Under the pieces are notes generated by a model. That model worked only from the letters and a program-made list of their open reading frames with translations, did no database searches and was not told the DNA's origin. This document shows, piece by piece, positions 22,601 to 30,886 of a DNA stretch of 64,000 bases (its first letter is position 1; each line of letters starts with the position of its first letter). The position numbers and the translations under genes are program-made. This DNA is from Sorex araneus. Taxonomy: Eukaryota; Chordata; Mammalia; Eulipotyphla; Soricidae. The stretch covers positions 14,662,511 through 14,726,510 of the forward strand of contig NC_073308.1 in assembly GCF_027595985.1 (NCBI RefSeq). Reading direction: 5' to 3'.

Positions 22601-25600
22601 GTAGTAGGGCATTTGCCTTGCACACGGCTGACTTGGGTCCAATCTCCTGCATCTCATGTGGTCTCGTGAGGAATTACTGATAGGAGTAATTCCTGAGTGC
22701 AGAGCCAGGAGTAACCCCTGAGCATTGCTGGGTATGACCCAAAAAAGAAAAAAACAAAACAAAAAAACCAAAAACCAAAAATCTTTGTGATTGTGTGATG
22801 TTCTAATTATAGACGGGCCCTAAGGTTCCCTCCATCCTGACACGGTGGGGGTGGGGATGGATGGTGGTGGACCCAGGCCATTGTGAGCACGGCCTTGGCC
22901 CTCGGCCAGCTCATTGGCTTCTTCTCCCCAGGAGATGCCCTCATTTTCTGCCAGGATCTGCCCTTCCCTGAGGGTGGCCAGAGGGGGTGACTTGGAAGAG
23001 GGGATCCTGAAGCTTGGTCAGGGCAGAACCCCGCACTGCCGCAAGGCTGGTGGCTGAGAGCCCACAAAGGCCCTGTGGTCTGAGAGCACTGTCCTGGAAC
23101 CCTGGAACCTCCCGTGTTTCCTGCCCACTCGGCTCTCTGCCCAGCCTGGAGCCCATGAAAGTGTCTGAGGGGACACAGATTCCACAGTCCGTGTCTGTAG
23201 CAGGGGAGGCCTGGGGAAGGCAGACGCTATGCTGTGGGCCATCTAGGTGCTCCTGGACTGCGAGCTCTGGACAGATGCAGGGAAAGAGCTGCCATCTCGT
23301 GGACGCCAAGAGAGGGGCACAGGCTCCCAGAGAGAGTTGGTGTTTGGGTCAGACCCAAGCTGGGACGGGGGGCAGTGACTGTGGCTCAGACTGTGGCATC
23401 TGGTGCTGCAGGTCTATGCCCAGAATATTTCCAGGACGTTCCCACTGTGACAGTGTCACACAGTCGCACACCCCTGCATGTCTATTCAGGGGTCTCCTGT
23501 GGTGCCCAGTGGCTCATCCTCAGTGAGCCCAAGGATATGATGGTGCCAAGAACCCCAGGGCCACCCCAGCAGTGCTCACTGTGGCACGGCGGAGGTCACC
23601 GCCATCCAGTGCCTCTGCTGTGGTTTCGCCCCTGTGTCCCCGAACCCCCAGGAGGTGCAGCTGCGGCTCCCGAGAGGAAATAGCAGCAGGTGGGCCCGGG
23701 CTCTGGTCGAGAGCAGCCCACAGTGGGGCTGCAGAGGGTGGAGGCGACTCTGGAAAGGTGTCACCTTCGTGGCGTCCTGGGCAGGCCCAAGGGTGGGTGT
23801 GGCCAGGGCACACCTGCTGGGGGAATCCTTCCAAAGGAGCCAGCCTGCAAACTTTGGAAAAACATATTCTTTTCGGTTTAGAGGCCACACCTGGCTCTGC
23901 ACTTAGGAATCACTCCTGGCAGTGCCCAGGGCACCATATGGGATGCTGGGGATCAAACCCCGTCTGCCCCATGCAGGCAGGCACCCTACCTGCTGTGCTA
24001 TGCTCTGGCCACGTGGAACAAATATTCTTTCTTTTCTTTGGACACAACGGCTCGTTTGTGACCCCAGTGTCGTCGACCTTACAGACTGAAGCAAGACTCT
24101 ACGGTCAGAACTCACGGGGTTCCCTCTGCAGCCAGGCGCGCCCAGGTCTCCCGTCAGACAGGCGCACATCCCTCACGAGCTGGAGATGCGGGGCCTGTGG
24201 TGTTCAGGTCGGATCTGTGAGGGTCAACAGGCACCTGGGTTATCTTTGCTGGGCAGGAACCAGGAAGCCTCCTGCAGGCCTCTGGACAAGTTGTGGTCGG
24301 GAATGGGGGACCATCCATCAGCACGGCTCCTTCATGGCCACCTCCGTCCTGCCAGCTTCACCCTGCAGGGACCCGACTTCCTGCATGGTGTGGGAGGTGT
24401 TCCTGCCACCTGAACTTTCAGGGCTCCCTACAGGAGGAGAGCCTGAGTGAACTCAGGGTCCGGGGGCTGGAGTCATAGTACAGAGAGGAAGGCATCTGCC
24501 TTGCATGTGGCTGGTCCAGGGCCCATGCCTGGCACCCTATGCGGTCACCCAAGCCCAGCCGGGAGTCATCTTTGAGTGCAGAACCAGAAACAAGCCCAGA
24601 GCACCATTGAGTGTGGCCCAGAAACAAACTAAAACAAATCCCTCAGACATAGTGCTGTCTTTCCCATGCACTTTTTTTTTTTCTTTGCTTTTTGGGTCAC
24701 ACCCGTTGATGCACAGGAGTTACTCCTGGCTCTGCACTCAGGAATTACTCCTGGCAGTGCTTGGGGACCCTATGGCACTCTGGGAGTCGAACCTCCGAGC
24801 TGCGCTATCACTCCAGCCCCTCCCACGCACCTTGACACCATGCCCTTCAGTGTTGGCTCCACAGGCCGCCTGAAGGGTAGGTCTGGAAGTCACCAGGATG
24901 GTGGTCCATGGGTACAGACAGGCTACAGGTACTTTCTGGGGGCAGCTAAGGAAAGCCTCTGCACCTGGCTGGTCTTTGCTGGGTCCTCTGCTCCTACCTG
25001 ACGCCTTGACCTGGTGGCTCCGTCTGAGCCGGCGGCGAGTGAGCACTCCTCAGCTAGTCCTGCCGTTTCTTGGCGTTAGGGCTTGGGAGCATCTCTGCTG
25101 TGGGCCCCACTGCCTGCCTCAGTGCTTCAGCGAATGTGTGTGGGGACGGAACAGCTTTGCCTCACGGTCAGTCATTATCACGGTCCTCACACTCACCTGG
25201 TGGCTGCAGTCGCGCTTGGGGCACGGGCTCGTGGCGCAGATGCTGAGGGCACTGCAGTGTCGGCTCTCGGCTGCTTTGCCCACGGCTCACCAGGCCGGCA
25301 GGATGGGAGGCACACCCAGCTCAGGTGTGCAGCCCTGAGCGTCTGTGATCTTGTAAACGCTCCCACGGCTTTCAGAAAGGATGTGGGCATGAGACCCAGC
25401 CAAATGCTGGTGAGGGCCTTTGAACTCCTCGGCAGGAGCTTGTGACAATGTGACAAGTTCCTTCATCTACTGGGGACTGGACAGTCAGGCAGAGGGATGG
25501 AGGGGTGGGGCAGGGTGAGCAGCGGGAGGAGTTGGGGCTCCTGGAAACACGCACTGACCTTTCTCCCCCCCATCCCGCACCCCCAGGCCAGCGCTGCCCG

Positions 25601-25656
25601 AGAAGGTGGCCGAGCTCAGTGCCCTGAACGAAGTGGGTTACCAGATCCGCATTTAG
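13381..25656 (+). CDS. VASH2: VASH2, vasohibin-2, complete coding region in seven exons
   Basis: Joining 13381-13656, 17659-17747, 18374-18430, 18751-18825, 20313-20694, 21923-22038 and 25587-25656 gives 1065 bases, 354 residues plus TAG. All introns are GT-AG and all phases agree. VASH2, with its partner SVBP, removes the C-terminal tyrosine of alpha-tubulin in the cytoplasm and also has angiogenic activity. The catalytic triad of this transglutaminase-like cysteine protease falls at Cys158 (LPIKC), His193 (FHH) and Ser210 (GMS), exactly as in the human enzyme. The N-terminal about 60 residues are basic and disordered-looking, and the tail is rich in SP/R. Human VASH2 has 355 residues; here one Lys of a KK pair in the last exon is absent. 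The start [13 protein letters not shown] matches the known N-terminus. Confidence 0.96.
14478..14645 (+). mobile_element. SOR-like SINE, sense
   Basis: Contains gcgcacagccgacccgggttc, atctcatatggtcccctaag and a tail tttgtgaccccaaaacaaaaa. It is moderately diverged, and no target-site duplication is obvious. Confidence 0.75.
16156..16340 (-). mobile_element. Young SOR-like SINE, antisense, with 11-bp TSD
   Basis: A near-consensus copy from the poly-T through ggtcacacttggcaatgcac, ggaccatatgggatgctgg and gctattgctccagcccc. The perfect duplication ctgtgagctct at 16145-16155 and 16343-16353 defines the insertion. Confidence 0.9.
17078..17205 (-). mobile_element. SOR-like SINE fragment, antisense
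   Basis: Starts gattttttgggggggcacagctgg and continues with ctcaggggttcctcatgg and an eroded head ending gcctggcccc. Confidence 0.55.
17659..17747 (+). CDS. VASH2: VASH2 coding exon 2
   Basis: 89 bp after a long CT-rich tract and ccccag. It encodes [20 protein letters not shown] and AVQGYMKTL, and ends CA|gtatcc in phase 2, so Gln is split. A more obvious cag at 17671-17673 is in frame but would remove PSIPQ, which the human protein has. Confidence 0.93.
18374..18430 (+). CDS. VASH2: VASH2 coding exon 3
   Basis: 57 bp, acceptor tgccacag, donor gagcgg|gtaagt. It encodes [20 protein letters not shown] with split codons at both ends. It has no Met of its own, so it is invisible to ORF scans that require ATG. 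Confidence 0.95.
18751..18825 (+). CDS. VASH2: VASH2 coding exon 4 (catalytic Cys)
   Basis: 75 bp between cccgcag and AT|gtatcc. It encodes [17 protein letters not shown] and LEAVILAI. The cysteine is residue 158, the nucleophile. Confidence 0.95.
20313..20694 (+). CDS. VASH2: VASH2 coding exon 5 (catalytic His and Ser)
   Basis: 382 bp, acceptor cccgccgag, donor atgaag|gtgcgc. It encodes [20 protein letters not shown] through RHARDMRMK and contains His193 and Ser210 of the triad plus most of the core. Compared with human, changes are conservative (for example SVERF for SIERF). The donor is immediately followed by a G-rich minisatellite. Confidence 0.96.
20700..20965 (+). repeat. G-rich minisatellite next to the VASH2 exon 5 donor
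   Basis: Repeated units of roughly 50-60 bp with a core 'gaggtgcgcgcaggggtgg' then 'gggacacgcgggg' or 'gggactcgcgggg', at about 20720, 20800, 20835 and 20885. Two G-only runs are present (near 20870 and 20893). It begins within a few bases of the splice donor at 20695. Confidence 0.85.
21172..21330 (+). mobile_element. SOR-like SINE, sense
   Basis: agagactggacaggtgaaag head, gacttgca-like middle and the tail gagcaccaccagatgtagcc. A second degraded sense copy follows at about 21345-21485. Confidence 0.6.
21923..22038 (+). CDS. VASH2: VASH2 coding exon 6
   Basis: 116 bp, acceptor ttctcttacag, donor aagtc|gtgagt. It encodes [20 protein letters not shown] and the basic, proline-rich linker [18 protein letters not shown]. 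This tail is less conserved than the core and is expected to be disordered. Confidence 0.94.
22566..22765 (+). mobile_element. SOR-like SINE, sense
   Basis: Contains gtagtagggcatttgcc, acacggctgacttgggtcc, gagtgcagagccaggagtaa and the tail gggtatgacccaaaaaag followed by an A/C-rich stretch. Confidence 0.8.
23870..24012 (-). mobile_element. SOR-like SINE, antisense
   Basis: Contains gaggccacacctggctctgc, accatatgggatgctgggg and the head ctgctgtgctatgctctggcc. It lacks the segment between the tail and the first internal repeat. Confidence 0.8.
24465..24640 (+). mobile_element. SOR-like SINE, sense
   Basis: ggggctggagtcatagtac head and a full body ending gagtgtggcccagaaacaaac. It faces an antisense copy 30 bp downstream, forming an inverted pair. 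Confidence 0.8.
24671..24820 (-). mobile_element. SOR-like SINE, antisense
   Basis: A clean tail (poly-T, gctttttgggtcacaccc) and internal repeats, but an internal deletion removes most of the region between accctatgg and gctgcgctatcactccagcccc. Confidence 0.85.
25587..25656 (+). CDS. VASH2: VASH2 coding exon 7 and stop
   Basis: 70 bp after cacccccag. It completes the split Ser and encodes [22 protein letters not shown], then TAG at 25654-25656. Human has [20 protein letters not shown], so one Lys codon is missing here. Confidence 0.95.
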
Positions 25657-28055
25657 GCCTGCCGCATCCCAAGAGGAAAGGCAGCTGTGTACTCGGAGCT
25701 TGTGAATCTTACTTTTGAAGGACTTTCTTGGAAGTAGTCGAGTGGGTGGTAGTGACTGACTCGGAAATTCACCAAGAGGCAACCAGCAGAGGCGGAATAA
25801 CACCCAGTGGGCACCCGAGATGCTGCAGCACGGAGTGCCCCTGCTCTGCCTTCCTTGCTCTGGCTGTGAACTCAACGCCTCATCAGTAGTCCAGGCTGCG
25901 AAGTGGCTTTGTCCCCCGGCTCTGGACATGGGAAGGACACCCAGTCAGTATTAATGTCTTTCAGCAATAACGGAGGCGAAGACAGGGGTTCCTGTAGCAG
26001 GGGTGTTACTCAGCGCCTCTGCAGCCGGTGTGCAGACCCAACGCCATCTTGCTTTGTCGGCTTTTTCTGTTTCAGTTTTTTGTGTTGTTTCCCCACCATC
26101 TCCCCCAGCAGCTTCACGAGTTGTGTTTTTTCCCTGGCGCACGTGATGAGATTTAAGGTATTGTCTGTGTTTCACTGAAGAGCACTGAAATTCTTCTGGC
26201 AATACTGGAAACCACTTTCAGGATCTTGGAGTAACTTCTTAATCATAAGAGCACCTGAAGCAGTATTTGTCCTTCCGAAAAGCACAGTCACCAGCTCGTC
26301 TGTCCTGTCGTCAGCATTTAAACTTTGCAGCCTCTGGCCAAAGCCCAGAGTCTTGGCTGAGGAGCCCCAGGAGGGAACCAGGGTTTGTAGGCCAGAGCCA
26401 CTCCTTTGGCCTCTCACCTGGCCGAGCCGACGTCAGGCTGGACTCAAGGCCCCTGTCAGACAGAGCTGCTCCCTGTCCTGACGGGGTGTCGTGATGTCTT
26501 ATATTAAGACCAAATGCAGCCGATGTAGTCCTTCCCCAGCGACTTTTGTCTGGGCGAGGCATTACCGGCCAGACTGTGGATCAGTCCATCAAATCATATC
26601 ATCAGGGACTGTTCCAGTGGCACTGACCAGGCCAAGGTCAGTGTCGCCTCTGGCTGCAGCCAGTGACCGTGGGTGTCTGTGGTCTCAAGCAAGAGCAGAG
26701 GCGTGGGCCCCACCATGCCCTGGGCTCCTGTGGGAACTCAGGCCCTGCTCGCTGACATCCTTCCACGAAGCCAGCAGGGCTACAGCCCCGGCTGGACACT
26801 GAGGGAAGGGCCACCTCTGAGCGGACTGACACCGGAGCAAGACCAGCCTCAGCTGACACCCCCAGGCCCAGTGGGAGAGGTATTCCGGCCTTCTGAAATG
26901 AGCTGCGTTCCTCTAATTCCTCACAGAGCCCTTTGCAGCCTCTCACGGTCACACGCATGGAGGTGTTCAGCCTAGAACAAATTCCCAGACCTTTCTACAC
27001 GAGATCTGTAGATATATCCATAGACCTGTATGTCTTCTGTTTATCATTTTGAAACTTTTATTATCATATGTAAGTACAGCTCTGCAGTTGTTTTAAGCTT
27101 GGGAGAGAATTTTCCCAAGAGTCCTTAAGTACCAGCCTGGCTGAAACATGAACATTTGCAGGGCCTCAAGTTGAAATAATGGAAACGGTTTCCAAATGCT
27201 GTTTAAGCCTTAAAATTGCCAACTGGCTTGATAACCTTTTATCGAATTAGTAATCTTTTTAAAATATACTTTAATTTCATTCATTTACCTACAGTGAGAG
27301 TAACAGAAACTTGAAAATTTAATTTTAACTTAGATGCCTATGGCATGTTAATTTCTAAAAGACAAGGAAAGACATCACACGCTTAAATTTTAGCCATTCA
27401 GTTATATAAGGCAAATATAAAAATAATGAAACCCCATGATTTACCTCCTCCCAAGTGGTTTAAAATTTGCTACAATTAGGATAAAAATAAAATTGAAATA
27501 AGTTGTAGTTTTTAAAAAGTAATGAAAATTTTATGCTTAGCCATTATGGGCAATATATGCAAAGTTTAAATGAAGGACAGAAATCTTGATTTCAAACTAC
27601 AGACTGCTGTTTTGAGTACACTTTATTTCAGAAAGTGATATTTAGTATTTTCTATAAAATGAAATCATGAGCATTTCACTTTTTCTAAGTCGATTATTTG
27701 TTAAGAATTTTATTAATAGATCTTGTTAATAGAACTTTGGGGATCTTAATTCAGTATCTTACAATACTCAGGCTTTTGTAAGCTATAGTTTTATGTACAA
27801 CCTTGTACAGTTTTTTTGACACACAACTCAGAATCTTCTTTCTCTCTCAGACTTTGTTCTGGCTGATCTTTTTTTTTTTCAATCTTTAAAAGAAACTGTG
27901 ATTGTTTTAGTATTTTTCTAAGTGAAATGAAAACTTGTACAATGGTATTTTAGAGAATACCAGATAAATGCATGTTTCGAGTTCATGTTTTTTCTCACCG
28001 CTTGTATGTTTGTACATAGCATGGGACTTTAATAAAACCATCCTGGAAACTTGGA
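25657..28055 (+). other. VASH2: VASH2 3' UTR, free of mobile elements
   Basis: From the stop to the poly(A) region I find no SINE, L1 or LTR, although copies occur about every kilobase elsewhere. The last kilobase (27000-28050) is AT-rich and has several ATTTA motifs (for example near 27279, 27439 and 27640). Two Pumilio-type TGTANATA sites lie at 27007-27014 and 28011-28018, the second 13 bp before the poly(A) hexamer. Regulation by these sites is inferred from motif match only. Confidence 0.75.
28031..28036 (+). terminator. VASH2: VASH2 poly(A) signal AATAAA
   Basis: AATAAA in the context gggactttAATAAAacc, followed 16 bp later by the target sequence tggactgttttctttt. Cleavage would fall at about 28046-28066, exactly where a retroelement has inserted. 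Confidence 0.85.
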
Positions 28056-28067
28056 CTGTTTTCTTTT

Positions 28068-29266
28068 TTTTTTTTTATTGAATCACCAAGTGGAGGCTTA
28101 CAAAGTTCTCAGGATTATGTCAGTTATACAATACTCAAACACCCTTCCCTTCACCAGTGCCCTTCTTCCATCACCAACCCCCCCAGTATATCTGCCGCCC
28201 CCACCCACCTCCCTAGTCCCCATAAGTTTCACTTCGTTTATGCTTTATCTCGATTACATTCCATGTTTCAACACACAACTCACTACCGTTGCTGGGGTTT
28301 CCCCCCAAAAAGAAAAAGACAGTCCTATTGCCAAGGAAGCATTTGATAGTTCTCCATTGCTAAGAATATAGAGATATTAAGTCCCGCTGTTTGTTACATA
28401 ACTTTTCTTTTTCCCCCTTGCCCCGCGCCACCGAGTTCACGCCTGTTTAGTAATTGCCACGCTGTCTGACAAAGGGAAAAAAACCGAAGAGGATGGTTAT
28501 TTCCAGTCATCAGCCGGCGTGGGGCTCTGGCTTAGTTGATAGTCTAGTAGTGTCTGCAAGCAGTTTCTGGAATCAAAGGTCTTGCGCTGGTTTCGGCTCC
28601 GGCTCGAGATTCCACCAGCGTCCCGCTGTTCCATGTACATAATTTTTCCCCTTATATCCCATTCCCACGCCACCAGGTCTGTTTGCTTAATGGACATCAC
28701 ACTATGTTTAACACCACGCCGTGTTTCTTCCCGAGAAAGAAGGATATGTCTTCTCAGCCGGCGTGGGGATATAGCTTAGTTCAGTCTAGAGAGATGGCTA
28801 CCACTTTGATTGCCTTCAATATTTCAGCAAAAGACTTACTATTCTTGTTAGGATCTCCCACAAAAGTCCAACCCATTAAGAAGGAACCATTACATATTGC
28901 TGATACTAAGATGACAGCGGCCGCGCAGTTTTGGGTTTCTGTATAAAGTCCAGGGAAAGTATAACCAGAAATAACATCACTATAAACTTTTACCCTTTTA
29001 TGGTGCTCATAAGATGGAGAAACCTAGAGAGAGGTTCGGCGTTTTCATTTTGCACTCAGAAAGCCGTGGACCCTGCGATGTGCTCGGGAGGAAGGGATTG
29101 AGAGAGAGAGAGGTTAAAAGAATTGGGGAATTCCCGGTTTCCACTCTCGCAGCCCGCCGTGGGGTCTCCGATCCCGTGCCGGAATTAGTTCAGTGGGCTG
29201 CTTGGAGTCCAAGGGCGCGCTTTTGGGTTCTTCCATCATGCTCGAACCACAGCACGGCCCAAAGGC
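28068..29266 (-). mobile_element. 1.2-kb LINE-like retroelement, antisense, with 16-bp TSD
   Basis: The perfect duplication tggactgttttctttt at 28052-28067 and 29267-29282 bounds a 1199-bp insertion whose poly-T lies at the left, so the element reads on the minus strand and ends ...GGTGATTCAATAAAAAAA. The last about 250 bases match the antisense L1-like end at 901-1103. The other about 900 bases are GC-richer and contain two diverged copies of a unit with about 240-bp spacing (28379 and 28617). I see no reverse transcriptase or gag-like frame; the longest minus frames (67 and about 100 codons) have no resemblance I recognise. It is either an internally deleted L1 (5' end joined to 3' end) or a LINE-dependent non-autonomous family. 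Confidence 0.8.
28379..28790 (-). repeat. Two diverged internal repeat units of the 1.2-kb retroelement
   Basis: Unit starts at 28379 (gtcccgctgtttgttacataa) and 28617 (gtcccgctgttccatgtacataa) share order: cgcgccaccga or cacgccaccag, cctgtttagtaatt or ctgtttgcttaatgg, then agccggcgtgggg and agcttagtt or ggcttagtt. A third partial match (cagcccgccgtggggtctcc ... attagttcag) lies near 29148-29197. Confidence 0.65.
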
Positions 29267-29282
29267 TGGACTGTTTTCTTTT

Positions 29283-29607
29283 GGAAGTGTGGAATGAACT
29301 GATTTCCTTTTTCTTACACACCTATCTGGATGAAATTCTGCTTCTCCCACCTTTCTCTCATTTTTAGACCATGTTAACATCTTTCTGATTTGACGCATCT
29401 TACTTGCCATGTTTCTGGCCATTGCTCTGTTTCATGCCAGGAGCAGAGGAATGAGAAGAGGCAGTTGTGAGCTTCTCCTGCCTGAGGCCCCCTCAGCATT
29501 CAGCACACACTGCCCAGTGCTGCCAGCGACTGGGCAACTGACAGGGACAGGGCAGATGACTTGCCATCTGCTTCCTGCTTCCCCAGGCCCTGGACTGTCT
29601 CTTTCTT
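29283..29607. other. Unassigned intergenic sequence between VASH2 and ANGEL2
   Basis: Unique-looking DNA that continues the pre-insertion sequence downstream of the VASH2 poly(A) site. No exon, repeat or RNA gene recognised. Confidence 0.5.
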
Positions 29608-29799
29608 TTCTTTTTTTTTTTTTTGTTTGTTTTGGGGCAACACCTGTGATGCTCAAGGGTCAGTCCTGGCTCTGCACTTAGGAATTATATTTATCTGGTA
29701 GAGCTTGGGGATAATATGGGATGTCGGGGTTGAACCTGGGAACCCAGATCAGCTGTGTGCAAAACAAACACCCTACCTGCTGTACTATCGCTCTGACCC
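29608..29799 (-). mobile_element. SOR-like SINE, antisense
   Basis: Poly-T, ggggcaacacctgtgatgctc, ggggataatatgggatgtcgg and the head tgtactatcgctctgaccc. It is longer than usual because of a small insertion in the middle (gaacctgggaacccagatcag). Confidence 0.85.
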
Positions 29800-30489
29800 A
29801 AGTTTTACTTTTTAGTTTAAAACTTGTGGAGCAGGACTGGGACTTGCTCTCCCTCCACACAGCAGAGGCCAGCACCCCTCACACTGAAGAGGCAGACCCC
29901 ACTTTTGAAATTAACCCGCAAACATGGCTACTGCTGGAGTCAGCACGGGTGAGGCCCTGGCCCGCATGCAGCACCCCTCAGCTCGATGCCCAGCCGCCCT
30001 CTGCCCCCAGCAGTGGCCACTCAGCACTCCCCAGGTGGCATGTCCCCTCTAGAATTTGTGGGGCGGGTTTTCTCAAACTTCTGAGGCACAACAGTCTTTG
30101 TTCGTAATGAGCATTGTAGAAAAATAAACATGCAGAACTGGCTGTGTCTGAAACCGCTCAGTCAGGCATCTCCTTAAAGCAGCAGGAGAAGAGAGGGCTG
30201 GCTGGGCCTGGGCGCACCTCCCCACCCCCCAGGCCACCTTTGTGTCTGTCAAGACTGGGAAAAGGGGCTTCATTCAACCCCAGTAAGAGAGAGGGGTGCC
30301 CAGGACTCAGGAGAGGTCCCTGGAACTGGCTGGTCAGACACCTGTTGAGACCACAATCAGTGAGGGTGCACCAGACACAGGCTGCTGGGGAGGCCAAGGA
30401 TGTCAGAGCCTGGAGCTGCCCTCAGCTTCCCTGTGCAACCCTGTGCGTTGGAAGGAGACACACTAGACAGTTAAAAATCAACATCAACT

Positions 30490-30734
30490 TTACTGGGATT
30501 CGGAATAAAAAATATTTACATTTTTCTTTACAATAAACATTTAAATCCTACTTTTCATGAAAATATTTTTTCATTAGAAAATTGCTGCAAACATTTGTTT
30601 TGAGTCTATTTCCAAACATTTAACACAACTTCAGATGTACCACAGCACAAAAATAAACATGCAAACTCTTACGAAACCGCTCTACCAAGAAGATTCCAGA
30701 ATGAAAAGGAAAGTCTCCTCAGAGCCACAGAGAC
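30490..30734 (-). other. ANGEL2: ANGEL2 3' UTR (minimum extent)
   Basis: AT-rich sequence follows the ANGEL2 stop on the minus strand. No AATAAA or ATTAAA is seen on the minus strand between 29290 and 30734; the variant AGTAAA at 30494-30499 (plus-strand tttact) with downstream U/GU-rich sequence is the best nearby candidate. The true 3' end may lie further on. Confidence 0.45.
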
Positions 30735-30886
30735 TCAGAGCTGCAGCCGGAACTTGGCCAGCAGAGGCAGATGGTCGGAGGAGTTATGCTCGTTGGGGAG
30801 TCCGTTGACAGTCCACAGGTCGTGCTCTGTGAGAAGGGACAGTCTGGCAAGAAGTTTCAAACCACCAACCAAGGTCACCTCCGCTC
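30735..30886 (-). CDS. ANGEL2: ANGEL2 coding exon 9 and stop
   Basis: 152 bp, acceptor ctgccgtag. It encodes AEVTLVGGLKLLARLSLLTE, then NEHNSSDHLPLLAKFRLQL and stop at 30735-30737. SSDHLPL carries the catalytic Asp-His pair of the EEP family. Confidence 0.96.

Larger units (their letters stand above)
22039..25586 (+). other. VASH2: VASH2 intron 6
   Basis: No coding exon recognised. Holds sense SINE 22566-22765, antisense 23870-24012, sense 24465-24640 and antisense 24671-24820. The interval 24830-25586 has no clear mobile element. Confidence 0.7.
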
